The notes under the pieces were generated by a model. It was not told the DNA's origin and did not search any database. It worked only from the letters and a program-made list of their open reading frames with translations. Below are positions 1 to 9,407 of a stretch of DNA of 64,000 nt, in pieces (position 1 is the first letter of the stretch; every line of letters begins with the position of its first letter). The stretch is taken from the NCBI GenBank assembly GCA_035610365.1, contig CM069434.1:96150806-96214805 (forward strand), read 5' to 3'. The stretch comes from Aquatica leii (taxonomy: Eukaryota; Arthropoda; Insecta; Coleoptera; Lampyridae). Both the position numbers and the translations under genes were made by a program.

Positions 1-3000
1 AAAGTCTTCAAGAGTTTGAGGCTGACATCGCTAGATTAACACGGCTTGCGTATCCTACAGCACCGGATACCTTCCTGGAGCAGTTAGCTATTCAAACTTT
101 CGTAGATGGCCTCCGAGACAGCGAAACACAGCAGACTCTCCGGTTAGCTCGACCGAAGACATTGGATGACGCTTTGGTGCATGCTTTGGAGTTTGAAGCA
201 GCAAAACAAGCATCGCAACGAGGTGGTCATAGACTCTGCTGTGCTACAGAAGTACCCGCGCAGACACTGGAAAGCATCGAGGAGATAGCGCGACGAATAC
301 TTCGGGAAAGAGGAGTGACAGCTTTGAACTGCGATGAAATAGGCCATGTACGACGGCATCGTACCAAACCTAAGAAGAGGACTAGAAGAGCCCTCGAAAA
401 TTTGGAACGAGGCGAGCGAAAGAAACAAAAAGTAATCTCATCTAGTCAAACTCCGGAGGTTACAATCCAAATGGCATCGCCTAGAGAGCAATTGCATAGC
501 ATTTATCTCGATGGCAAGATCAATGGGAGAAGCGTCCAGTTACTGGTTGACACGGGAGCGACGAAGACCATCATTCGTCCTGACATCTTATTGGAAAACG
601 AGAAGACATCACCAGTAACAGTACGACTTCGAACAGCGACGGGCGACGAAATACCTACTCACGGACAAGTCAAAGTAACCATTGGTTTGGGAAATGGAGT
701 ACTCGACCATCAAGTACTGGTAGCCGACATCACGGAAGAAGTTATCCTGGGAATGGACGTGATAAAGAAGTATGGGTTCCATTTGGATATGAAGAACGAT
801 GTCCTGAAGATCGACAATGAAGAAATTCCTTTTCATTCGTCAGAGAAGGCAGCCGTGCGAATCTTATTGAGTGAAGACGTGATTCTGCCTGCAAGGACTG
901 AAAGTGTGGTGATGGCACGCCTGGATGGAAATCTCCGGGAAGGCTACATACGCGCGATTGAACCAATGGAAGGCGGCTTAGTTGAAAAGGGACTACTCGT
1001 TGGCAGAACTTTAGTACGAGTAAAGAAGACGATGCCAGTAAGGATCTTAAACATCAACTCAGATCCTGTAACGCTGAAAAAGAAGACCGTGGTAGGCCAA
1101 TGCACGCCAGTATCACAAATTGTGAGATGCGTGAAGTCGAACGAAGATACGTCGCCGAAGAAGTGTCCACAACATCTATTGGACATTCTTACCACCAAAT
1201 GCGAAAACCTCAGCCAAGACCAGCTGGCTAAAGTTAAAGTGTTGATCCAAGAGTACCAAGATGTGTTCGCGCTGGAGAGTGGCTCCAAAGGAAGAACTAA
1301 CGTGGTGAAACATAAAATTAATACCGGAGACGCTCGGCCGATACGACAACATCCACGCAGACTTCCTTTGGCGAAAAGAGAAGAAGCCGAACAAATAATT
1401 ACGGATATGGAGAGAGAAGGCGTGATTGAACCTTCAAGTAGTCCATGGGCATCCCCAGTGGTACTCGTGAAGAAGAAGGATGGATCAACGAGGTTTTGCG
1501 TAGACTACAGGCAGCTAAACGACGTGACCGAAAAGCACAGCTACCCTTTACCCAGAATTGACGATACGCTAGACACCCTGTCAGGATCCCAGTGGTTTTC
1601 TACGTTAGATTTAAAGAGTGGATACTGGCAGGTAGAATTAGAACCCAAGGATCGTGAAAAAACAGCTTTTACGATCGGAACTGGTTTGTGGCAGTTCACT
1701 GTAATGCCCTTCGGCCTGTGTAACGCTCCTGCAACGTTCGAGCGTTTGATGGAGACCATCTTGCGCGGATTGTCTTGGAAGACGTGCTTGGTTTACCTGG
1801 ACGACGTGATCGTGGTTGGAAGGTCGTTTGAAGAGCACTTGAACAACTTGAAGGAAGTGTTCCAGCGATTACGTGGGGCTAACCTCAAACTGAGTCCAAA
1901 GAAGTGCCACGTATTTAAGAAGGAAGTCAAATACCTTGGCCACGTCGTATCTAGAGATGGAGTAAGGGCTGACCCAGACAAAATCCGAGCAGTGCAAGCA
2001 TGGCCAAGACCGATCGACAAACATCAGGTCCGAAGTTTCCTTGGGTTGTGCACTTATTATAGGAGATTTGTACCCAGATTTGCCAATATTGCCAAACCAT
2101 TGACAAAATTAACCGAAGAGAAAGCAGAATTTAGATGGAATGAAGACTGCGAAAATTCTTTTAATCAACTAAAACAAGCCCTAGTCACTTCGCCGATTTT
2201 GAGTTATCCAAGAGAAGATGGAAAGTTTGTTTTGGATACTGACGCAAGCAATCTGGCCATAGGCGCGGTCCTTTCGCAAGTTCAAGATGGACAAGAAAAA
2301 GTTATCGCGTATTTTAGCAAGGTTTTGTCCAGGCCAGAAAGGAATTATTGCGTGACTAGGAGGGAGCTGTTAGCAGTCGTTAAGTCCATCGAACATTTCT
2401 ACAAGTATTTGTATGGACGAAATTTTTTACTGAGAACAGACCACGCCGCTTTAAAATGGCTTCTGCAGTTCCGTAACCCAGAAGGACAAGTGGCAAGATG
2501 GATCGAGAGACTGCAAGAGTATGACTATGACACAGAACACCGTGCCGGAAGCAGTCATCGGAACGCTGATGCCTTGTCCAGAAGACCATGTCCGGCGGAC
2601 TGCAGCCATTGTTCGCGACTGGAAGAAAAAGTCGAATGCCTCCGAAGAACTGCTATGGTTGATGATGAGTGGGAACCTGAGCAGTTACGTCGCGAACAAG
2701 AAGACGATCCTAAAATAAGACTACTCCTGGACTGGAAAGAAAGCGGCCGACGACCAACCTGGGAAGAAGTGAGTGCTTTGGGCAAAAATATCAAAGCGTA
2801 CTGGGCGCAGTGGGACTCCTTGATAGTAGAAGACGGTCTTCTTAAGCGATCCCTAGAAAGTGCCGAGGGCACGGGAAACAGACTACAGCTGGTAGTGCCA
2901 AAGAGCAGGGTGACCGAAGTGTTGAAGCATCTCCACGATGGGACATCGGGAGGACACTTTGGCATTAAGAAGACGTTGGGTAAAGTGCGAGAAGGATTCT

Positions 3001-3728
3001 ACTGGATGAACTGCAAGGAGGACGTCATGAAATGGTGCCGTAAATGCACAGTCTGCGCATCAGGAAATGGTCCAGCGAGAAAGCGCAAAGCACCCATGAA
3101 ACAATATAACGTAGGAAGCCCTTTGGAAAGAGTTGCGATTGACATCGCAGGGCCGTTCCCAGAATCCGATTCGGGAAATAAATACATCCTGGTGGCGATG
3201 GATTATTTCACGAAATGGACGGAGGCTTACGCCATACCCAACCAGGAAGCAGCTACAGTCGCAGACGTATTGGTAAAAGAATTTTTCTGTCGGTTTGGAG
3301 TTCCGTTTGAATTACACTCCGATCAAGGCCGCAATTTTGAGTCTGGGCTGTTTCAAGAAGTTTGCCGACTGTTAGGAATTAAGAAGACTAGGACAACGCC
3401 TCTCCATCCTCAATCTGACGGCATGGTTGAACGGATGAATCAAACAATGGGCAAGTACTTAGCCAAGGTAGTGTCCGAACACCAAAGAAACTGGGATCAG
3501 TACTTGCACCTTTTCTTAATGGCATACCGATCATCCGTTCACGAAAGCACAGGCCAAACACCATCCTGTGTCATGCTCGGTCGTGAGATAAGATTACCAT
3601 GCGATCTTCAATTTGGGCGAAGACCGGAAGAAGAGGTTGCTGGCAGCAAGCTGGCCAAGAGGTTAGACGAAGTACATGAAGAGGTCCGTAAAAACGTAAA
3701 AACACACAAATTGCCAGCGACAGGATGA
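1..3728 (+). CDS. Ty3/Gypsy Gag-Pol polyprotein, 5'-partial
   Basis: The frame is open from base 3 to a stop at 3726-3728, so the protein enters from outside the window and the true start is not visible. The first ~60 codons are Gag-like, followed by a degenerate zinc knuckle near 320-350 that lacks its first and last cysteines. A retroviral-type protease has its DTGA active site at 549-560. Reverse transcriptase follows, with FCVDYRQLN, the LDLKSGYWQV motif and the catalytic YLDD at 1794-1805. RNase H shows LDTDAS, TRREL and NADALSRR motifs. Integrase has an HHCC zinc-binding head and a D-D-E core (VAIDIAGP, HSDQGRNF, DGMVERMN). Family knowledge says it would build particles, copy the RNA and integrate the cDNA. 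No internal stop is seen; the frame is lost only at the end, where the integrase tail continues in another frame. Confidence 0.93.
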   Translation, partial: SLQEFEADIARLTRLAYPTAPDTFLEQLAIQTFVDGLRDSETQQTLRLARPKTLDDALVHALEFEAAKQASQRGGHRLCCATEVPAQTLESIEEIARRILRERGVTALNCDEIGHVRRHRTKPKKRTRRALENLERGERKKQKVISSSQTPEVTIQMASPREQLHSIYLDGKINGRSVQLLVDTGATKTIIRPDILLENEKTSPVTVRLRTATGDEIPTHGQVKVTIGLGNGVLDHQVLVADITEEVILGMDVIKKYGFHLDMKNDVLKIDNEEIPFHSSEKAAVRILLSEDVILPARTESVVMARLDGNLREGYIRAIEPMEGGLVEKGLLVGRTLVRVKKTMPVRILNINSDPVTLKKKTVVGQCTPVSQIVRCVKSNEDTSPKKCPQHLLDILTTKCENLSQDQLAKVKVLIQEYQDVFALESGSKGRTNVVKHKINTGDARPIRQHPRRLPLAKREEAEQIITDMEREGVIEPSSSPWASPVVLVKKKDGSTRFCVDYRQLNDVTEKHSYPLPRIDDTLDTLSGSQWFSTLDLKSGYWQVELEPKDREKTAFTIGTGLWQFTVMPFGLCNAPATFERLMETILRGLSWKTCLVYLDDVIVVGRSFEEHLNNLKEVFQRLRGANLKLSPKKCHVFKKEVKYLGHVVSRDGVRADPDKIRAVQAWPRPIDKHQVRSFLGLCTYYRRFVPRFANIAKPLTKLTEEKAEFRWNEDCENSFNQLKQALVTSPILSYPREDGKFVLDTDASNLAIGAVLSQVQDGQEKVIAYFSKVLSRPERNYCVTRRELLAVVKSIEHFYKYLYGRNFLLRTDHAALKWLLQFRNPEGQVARWIERLQEYDYDTEHRAGSSHRNADALSRRPCPADCSHCSRLEEKVECLRRTAMVDDEWEPEQLRREQEDDPKIRLLLDWKESGRRPTWEEVSALGKNIKAYWAQWDSLIVEDGLLKRSLESAEGTGNRLQLVVPKSRVTEVLKHLHDGTSGGHFGIKKTLGKVREGFYWMNCKEDVMKWCRKCTVCASGNGPARKRKAPMKQYNVGSPLERVAIDIAGPFPESDSGNKYILVAMDYFTKWTEAYAIPNQEAATVADVLVKEFFCRFGVPFELHSDQGRNFESGLFQEVCRLLGIKKTRTTPLHPQSDGMVERMNQTMGKYLAKVVSEHQRNWDQYLHLFLMAYRSSVHESTGQTPSCVMLGREIRLPCDLQFGRRPEEEVAGSKLAKRLDEVHEEVRKNVKTHKLPATG

Positions 3729-4807
3729 AAAAAAGATATGACGTCAAGGCGCAAAATGGTGGGTTTCAACCTGGCGATATGGTCTGGTTGTATAACCCTC
3801 AAAGGAGACGTGGTTTGTCGCCGAAGCTGCAAAGGCAATGGGAGAGTCCCTATGAAGTCGTGCAGCGTATTAACGACGTTATATACCGCATCCGAAAACC
3901 GCCCAGAGGCAAGCCAAAAGTGGTTCACGTCGATCGTCTAGCCCCGTTTGCTGGCGATAACCACAATCCGCAAGTTCAGGTCCGAACCAGAGTAATAAGT
4001 AGCAGAATCAGGAATCCAATCGAAGAAATGGAGTTCGAAAAGTTTATGAACTTATACGGAGGTTCTGGAAAAGCTAGGTTCGGAATTACCACCGAGGAAC
4101 AACAAGACCTGTTCCAGACACAAAAAGATTACGCCATCGCACATTGCGTGAGCGAGGACCTTGACATGTCCAAAGGGGTTGCAGTCGTGTTTAAAAAGAA
4201 GTTTGGGCAGCTAGATGAATTACGAAGACAGCAACCGGCAGTCGGAAAGGTTTTAGGACTACGTGGTGACGGACGCTTCGTTTTCTATCTGGTCACCAAG
4301 AAATACTCACGTGTCAAGCCGTTATACAAAGATCTGTGGCGAACATTATGGAGTCTCAAGAGACAAATGGGGTTCCATCATGTTAAGAAATTGGCAGTAC
4401 CCAAGCTTGGTTGTGGCTTAGACCAACTGAATTGGAGGACAGTTCGAAACATGTTGGAGGTCGTCTTCCGAGGAACAGGCATTCAAGTGTTGGTCTGTAG
4501 TTACCAACCGAGGAGAGTATTGGGTCAGGAAAAGTCCATTGACTGTTACTTTTATGGTCAAGGAAGTTGCCGAAATGGAGGAAGCTGCCGCTATCGCCAC
4601 GATCCCTTTTACCGGTGTCGCATCCAGTCACCTGTTCTGGGACAGAACAGTCCTAAGAAGGGGGCAGTGAAACGTTCAAGAAATTACTTGCAAACGCAAG
4701 AGCCTTCTAGAAGCTGTCTAGAAGATATAGCGAAAAGTAGGGAACGTTCGAGAAGGATTCGAGAAGGATTCGCCGATGTCTATAAATGCGGAACATGGAA
4801 ATCGTAG
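3725..4807 (+). CDS. Integrase GPY/F tail fused to TARG1-like macro domain and CCCH zinc finger
   Basis: The frame is open from 3692; the first ATG (3725) overlaps the upstream stop in an ATGA. Counting from that Met (360 residues), residues 1-77 are the Gypsy integrase C-terminal GPY/F module, which should be continuous with Pol. Residues ~118-262 match the macro-domain family of TARG1/OARD1, an enzyme that removes ADP-ribose from glutamate/aspartate: the AHCVSED, KGVAVVFKKKFG, YLVTKK and GCGLD blocks are all present. The two residues essential in TARG1 align with K192 and D233, so activity is plausible. Residues 274-292 form a C-x7-C-x5-C-x3-H zinc finger of the RNA-binding type, followed by a basic tail. 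The stop lies inside the 3' LTR. The macro domain was probably captured from a host or virus; that is inference. Confidence 0.85.
   Translation: MKKRYDVKAQNGGFQPGDMVWLYNPQRRRGLSPKLQRQWESPYEVVQRINDVIYRIRKPPRGKPKVVHVDRLAPFAGDNHNPQVQVRTRVISSRIRNPIEEMEFEKFMNLYGGSGKARFGITTEEQQDLFQTQKDYAIAHCVSEDLDMSKGVAVVFKKKFGQLDELRRQQPAVGKVLGLRGDGRFVFYLVTKKYSRVKPLYKDLWRTLWSLKRQMGFHHVKKLAVPKLGCGLDQLNWRTVRNMLEVVFRGTGIQVLVCSYQPRRVLGQEKSIDCYFYGQGSCRNGGSCRYRHDPFYRCRIQSPVLGQNSPKKGAVKRSRNYLQTQEPSRSCLEDIAKSRERSRRIREGFADVYKCGTWKS
4655..4667 (+). promoter_or_regulatory. Polypurine tract of the Gypsy element
   Basis: A run of AAGAAGGGGGCAG, purine except for one C, lies directly before a TG dinucleotide that fits an LTR start. 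Polypurine tracts prime plus-strand DNA synthesis next to the 3' LTR. It also encodes part of the tail of the macro-domain protein. Confidence 0.6.
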
Positions 4808-5142
4808 GTCAGTTATTGCTGGAATGAGAATGCATGCAGTATTAAGAAGATTATCAAGTTGAAATAAATACGTATCGTTAGCACGCGTGTGAGATAAACC
4901 TACCAAGAATAATCGTGTATATGATTATTAGTGTAAACAAGCGTGAAATCCGAGGACGTTATCTTATCTTAAGTGATAGTTTTATACAACGGTCATACAT
5001 AAATTATAGTGTAAGTGTTTTCATTAAATATTATTAGATTTAATTAGTTCGGTTAATTTAAAAGTGTACATATTTCTAGATTAAGTAAACGTATTTTTAG
5101 TCGTTTTAAATAAATTAGTTAATAATAAATAGATACGTAACA
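4668..5142 (+). repeat. Putative Gypsy 3' LTR (475 bp)
   Basis: Boundaries are inferred from the polypurine tract on the left and from imperfectly inverted ends: TGAAACGT at the start against ACGTAACA at the end (6 of 8 complementary). It contains a TATA box at 4781-4788 and AATAAA signals near 4863 and 5124. The 5' LTR is outside the window, so neither the edges nor the age can be tested here. Confidence 0.55.
4675..4788 (+). promoter_or_regulatory. LTR promoter with heat-shock-element-like array and TATA box
   Basis: Four exact TTCNNGAA inverted pairs occur at 4675-4682 (TTCAAGAA), 4705-4712 (TTCTAGAA), 4747-4754 and 4758-4765 (both TTCGAGAA), followed by TATAAATG at 4781-4788. Heat shock factor binds arrays of inverted nGAAn units, so stress-inducible transcription is a reasonable inference. 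The two last pairs are 11 bp apart, about one helical turn. Confidence 0.5.
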
Positions 5143-6237
5143 ATATATTATTAAGACGAAAACTTGTCACTACATGAAGCACTTGTATTATGAAGAGGTC
5201 ATTCAGACAATACATCCCAAATAAAGGTGCCAAATACGTAGTAAAACTATAAGAATTGTGTACTCCCAGTGGTTTTCTACTCAATATTATTATTTACTCA
5301 GGAAAAGAGACGGCAACAAAGGAAAATGGTCATGCTGCAGAAGTATCAAGGGAAAGGTCATACCTTATATATGAACAATTTCTACAATAGTGTCGAGTTA
5401 GCGGAAAGATTGTAAGCTCAAAACACAAATGTGATCAGTACTTTTCAGTACTTTACGTAAGAATCATAGACATTCCTAAAGTTGTTGTGTCAACCAAACG
5501 TCATGGTACAAAGTTAAAAATCAATAGGATAGCATCAAACTAAAACCTCTCACAATCATCGACTATAATAAAAATATGTCCGGAATAAACAGATGCGACC
5601 AGATGATATCTTATTATTTCACTCCTCAAAAGCCTGTGCGATGGTACCTAAAAATATTTTTTTATTTACTAGACGTGTCACTTTGGAATGGACGTTGGCT
5701 ATAATAAAGTTGGTTCTAAAAATCAAACATACATCGGTTTTTGAGATTAAGTTGTTTTACCACTTCCGAGGATTGATGATCCTGCCACTGCTCTTGTTTC
5801 AACCTTTAATAAGAAGCCTCAAGAGCATTTTCCAGAAAAGTTGTCGTGATTGTGCAGAAGAAAAGAAAAGGTCTGCTACCCAGTATTCATGCAAAACCAA
5901 ACAGGGAGAACCAATTGTATTAGCTTATGTCTATTTCGTTTTTAATTTCAAAATAAACGAATATATCCTTTCAACGGCTTTTTATTTCGGAAACGATTCA
6001 TCAAATTTGTTTAAAGTACGATGTCACATAAGTGTGACAGTTTGTCTGATAACAAAATATTCTATTTCTAGACCACTGCAACATATATGTGACATGTTTT
6101 TCCGAGCCCTTTGTTCACATTTTTGGTTATTTGCATCACAATAATAATCAAAAACATTAATAAAAAATTACTTAAATACAAAAAGTATAACTTGGTCTAG
6201 AGCAATATCTGGATTGTTAAGCTCGGTAGCAAATGGG
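5143..6237 (+). mobile_element. piggyBac-like element, 3' half, ending at a TTAA site
   Basis: The segment holds the second half of a piggyBac transposase and then about 280 bp of non-coding sequence ending in CAAATGGG directly before TTAA (6238-6241). piggyBac elements have CCC...GGG termini and duplicate TTAA. The first half of the gene is absent here and is expected left of the Gypsy element, outside the window. Confidence 0.72.
5155..5960 (+). pseudogene. piggyBac transposase relic (C-terminal half)
   Basis: Reading across frames recovers the order typical of piggyBac transposases: DENLSLHEALVL with the first catalytic-type Asp at 5155, then SFRQYIPNK and ELCTPSGF, then GKGHTLYMNNFYNS at about 5349-5390, INRCDQM with the third Asp near 5590-5610, WYLKIFFYLLDVSLWN, and a cysteine-rich C-terminal stretch (CRDCAEEKK) near 5850. 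The second catalytic position, normally Asp in this block, reads Asn (MNN). There are several in-frame stops and frameshifts, for example a TGA at 5191-5193. It cannot make a working enzyme. The longest surviving frame is 5593-6144. Confidence 0.78.
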
Positions 6238-6241
6238 TTAA

Positions 6242-6922
6242 TGTATAGTTTATGCCTATGTTAATTTAAAAAAAAATCAAAATTGCAGTAGATTAAAAAA
6301 AATTTTTTTAATTTTGTATACTTACAACGCTTTGGCACGCAGCGTCAATTTTGAATCAAATTATTTTTAATTATAGGAACAGTCAAAATTATTTCGCGTT
6401 TTTAAATTCATCTTAATTGTAAATTGTAAATTATTAAGTTATTTATTTGGTACGCGTGCGTTTGATTCATTCAGGTCGATTTTATTGTCATACGCTTCAA
6501 GTACATTTTATAATTTATTACTTGCGAAAATTCTTATTTAGTTTTGGAGATACGAGTAATTCAGTGTTTTTAAGCAATTGTTTGTGTTAACACTATTAAG
6601 CATTTTGTTTATTCATTATTATCTTTACTTACGGTTGCAAGTATAAGCTAGAAAACTTCCTCAAATTCACGTGAAAAACGTTTCGTTTTAATTTTCATCT
6701 CTGCTGGTTGTACTTTTATCATAATTTTTTTTTAAATATCGGTTGGCAATCCGTAAAACGTTTATAAAAGAAAAACATTTTTTAATTAACAAGAAAGTTG
6801 GATACAAACTCTATAGGAATACAATAAGATGTGGTAATGTGTCATTGCATTTAAATTTTATTATTACTTGATTTTTGGTTTCTTTTACGTAATAAATGTT
6901 GAATTGTTAATGCATTTGTTTA
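6242..6922. other. AT-rich non-coding tract with a dispersed repeat
   Basis: No coding signal seen. About 6241-6372 shares blocks such as CAAAATTGCA and GCGTCAATTTTGAATCAA with 12188-12525 on the other side of the LINE, so this is probably a disrupted local repeat. The rest is featureless. Confidence 0.4.
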
Positions 6923-6937
6923 TTTTAGAATTTAGTA
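6923..6937. repeat. LINE target-site duplication, left copy
   Basis: TTTTAGAATTTAGTA here is repeated exactly at 12126-12140. The pair brackets the LINE and is of the length usual for target-primed reverse transcription. Confidence 0.7.
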
Positions 6938-7013
6938 TATAAGTTTAACTTTATTCGTTGCCATTTGGCTTACAAATTTGATCGTGTTGTCTATACATAT
7001 ATACCACATTTTC

Positions 7014-7792
7014 TTATCCCTTCTCCCCCCTTAACTTTTTCCTCCTGCTCCATACTTCCTCCATCCATTCCGCTCCTTTTCCGTTTTCATCTAAGATTTC
7101 CACTATTTTCATCACCTCTTCTCTTAGTTCCCTGCATTTCTTTCTCATGTGGTTAAGGTCTTCCGTTTCTTCTCCACATAGCCTGCACAACTTTTCTGGT
7201 TCTTCTTTCCAATATTTGTTCCCTAACTCCTCGTTGCCACATCTGAACCTTGCTACCATTTTTTCCTTTTGTTGCTTTTAATCTCTCTATCTTTTAAATA
7301 TTCCGGCACCCCTTCCCCCTTGATATCTTTATAATTCCTATTATATCTGCTCTCTTTTATCTTTGTCCATCTTTCTTGTTTTTCGATGTCTCTATCTCTC
7401 CTTATTATTTCTTCCCTTGTCCCTACCCCCTCTTCTCTTAATCTCTCCACTTCTTCACTCGCGTACCAGTTTCTTTTGTAATACTCTTCTCTGCCCTCCT
7501 GCCCGTACTTCACTTTCCCTCCCTTTATCTCTTTCCAACATTCTTGCAGTATTTTGCAATCTGTTCTTTCCCTCATTTCTTCCTCGTATTTTATTGCTCT
7601 TTTTCCTGTCTCTACCCTTATTTTTTCTATCTGTACCTCCTCTCTCACAATATACTCCGGTGTATCCCTGTCCAATCCTAACACCCATCTCCAGTATTTT
7701 TCCTGTAGCCCCTCTACCTCCCTCCACTCCTTCCAGCCCCATATTTCCGCTCCATACATTACCACCCCCTTTATTAATTTTTCGAACAACAA
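7014..7792 (-). pseudogene. LINE ORF2 C-terminal part (post-RT region and CCHC knuckle)
   Basis: Two overlapping minus-strand frames (7792-7253 and 7259-7014) continue the reverse transcriptase protein. The first holds YGAEIWGWKEW, a block found after the RT thumb in this LINE group; the second ends with C-x2-C-x8-H-x4-C (CRLCGEETEDLNHMRKKC), a nucleic-acid-binding knuckle. At least one frameshift separates them. The stop at 7014 leaves only about 75 bp of 3' untranslated sequence. Confidence 0.75.
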
Positions 7793-9266
7793 TTTTCTTT
7801 TTTTTTATATCCATCTTGAATACTCTTTCCCCCACACCCCAGACTTGTCCTATTAGCCTGTTTCCTTTCTTCACCCTTTCCTTTATGTGTTCTCCCTCTT
7901 TATTATCCTGTTTCATCGTGTAGCCCAGGTATGTAAATTCCTTCACTTGTTGCACTTTCTCATCACTCCATCTCCACTCCTCTCTTTTTCTTTTCCCTTC
8001 TCCTTTTCTAAATATCGTTATCTTTGTTTTCTCCGTGTTTACTTCCATTTCTTTTTTCATATATTTTTCTAGCGTTTTCATCATCTCTTTCATTTCCTTT
8101 TCCTCCTTAGCCACCAGCACTATGTCATCCGCATACGCCAACGACCATACCTTAGCTTTCCCTACTACTATCCCTCCTGTCTGTTGTTCTCTCATTGTCT
8201 CTTCCAGATCCCCCGTATATACCGAGAACAGGCTTGGGCTCAGTGGACATCCCTGCCTCAACCCTCTCTTTGTTATGAATTTCTCACTCTCTTCCCCATT
8301 CACTTTAACCCTGCTTCTCGTTTCTTCGTATATTTCCTCTATTCTTTGTATTAATCTTTCATTGATTTTTTTTTCTTTTCATATATTCCCACAGCTTTTC
8401 CCTATTCACTTTGACAAAAGCAGCTTTTAGATCTACGAATAGTGCCACCATTTTCCCTCTTTTATTTCTAGTTCTTTATTTGCTAAGTGTTTCAGTATAT
8501 ATATGTTGTCTATCGCCCTTCTTCCTTTTCTGAATCCCGCTTGTCCGTCTGGTACCAAACTTCTTTCCTCTATTTCCTTCTGTAGCCTTTCTTGCAGTAT
8601 TGTCGCGTACAATTTGTATGCCGTGCTCAATAATGTTACCCCTCTATAATTCTCGACTTTATTTTTTTCTCCTTTTTTATGTATTGGGCATATTATTCCC
8701 TCTCTCCATCTCTATGGAAATCCTTCCCCATTCCATATTTTGTTTAGTATTTCCGTCATCCTTTTTGCTACATTTTCTCCCCCGTATATCCACTCTTCTC
8801 CCTGTATCCCATTTTCTCCTGTCGCCTTTCCTTTTTTTATGTTCTTTATCGCCTCTATTACTTCTTCTTCCCTTATTCTATCCCTATCTCCTTCTTCTTG
8901 TCTTACTACCGCGTCTTTTCTTTTTCTTTTTCCTGCTTTTTGTTCTTCCCCTCCCACAAGGTTCCGAAAATATATCTCCCATTCTTTAATTTTTATTCCC
9001 TTTGTCGTCCTGTTTTTTTTCCTCTGCTTCTTTAGGTACTTCCATACATCTTCCGTTTTTATTCCTTTAATCTGCTCCTCTTGTTTCTTTTTGTTTTCCT
9101 CCTTCTTTCTGTCGCATGTTTTTTTGTATATTTTTACTGCTTCTTTGTATTCTTCTTTTTCTTTCTTCCCTTTTTTCCACTGTCTTAATGCTCTTCTTGC
9201 ATTTTTCTTTGCTTCCTTGCATTCCTTATCCCACCATTTTTTCCATCCAGTTTTCTCCCCTTCCAT
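7455..9266 (-). pseudogene. LINE ORF2 linker and reverse transcriptase, broken
   Basis: Minus-strand frames 9266-8712, 8630-8433 and 8303-7455 read in order through a Lys/Glu-rich linker, an RT N-terminal block (VPDGQAGFRKGRRAIDNIY) and the RT palm (RGLRQGCPLSPSLF and SLAYADDIVLVA). The catalytic YADD lies at about 8124-8135. Family knowledge says this enzyme copies the LINE RNA at the nicked target. Frameshifts near 8650-8700 and 8310-8430 break the gene, and the downstream frames overlap, so this copy is not expected to be active. Confidence 0.82.
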
Positions 9267-9407
9267 TTTCTAAATCTGACTCTCTCTGTTGCTTTCTCCA
9301 TCATCTCTCTCATTTCCTCTACACTTTCTTGTAATTCCTTCCCTATCCATACCGTTTTCCTTATTCTCTCTTTATATCTTTTTATACTTTCTTCTGTCCA
9401 CTTTTTT

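Larger units (their letters stand above)
1..5142 (+). mobile_element. Ty3/Gypsy LTR retrotransposon, 3' part (5' end outside window)
   Basis: The order is end of Gag, aspartic protease, reverse transcriptase, RNase H, integrase, an extra C-terminal module, a polypurine tract and one LTR. This is Ty3/Gypsy (Metaviridae) order. The 5' LTR, primer site and start of Gag lie left of the window. The right edge is set by the proposed LTR end at 5142, after which piggyBac transposase coding sequence begins at once. This suggests the retrotransposon inserted in a piggyBac copy. Confidence 0.9.

Noticed and set aside
3681..3710. Programmed -1 frameshift slippery site in the Gypsy Pol
   Set aside because: The A-runs are only five long and do not make a canonical X-XXY-YYZ heptamer in the Pol frame; a simple indel is as likely.
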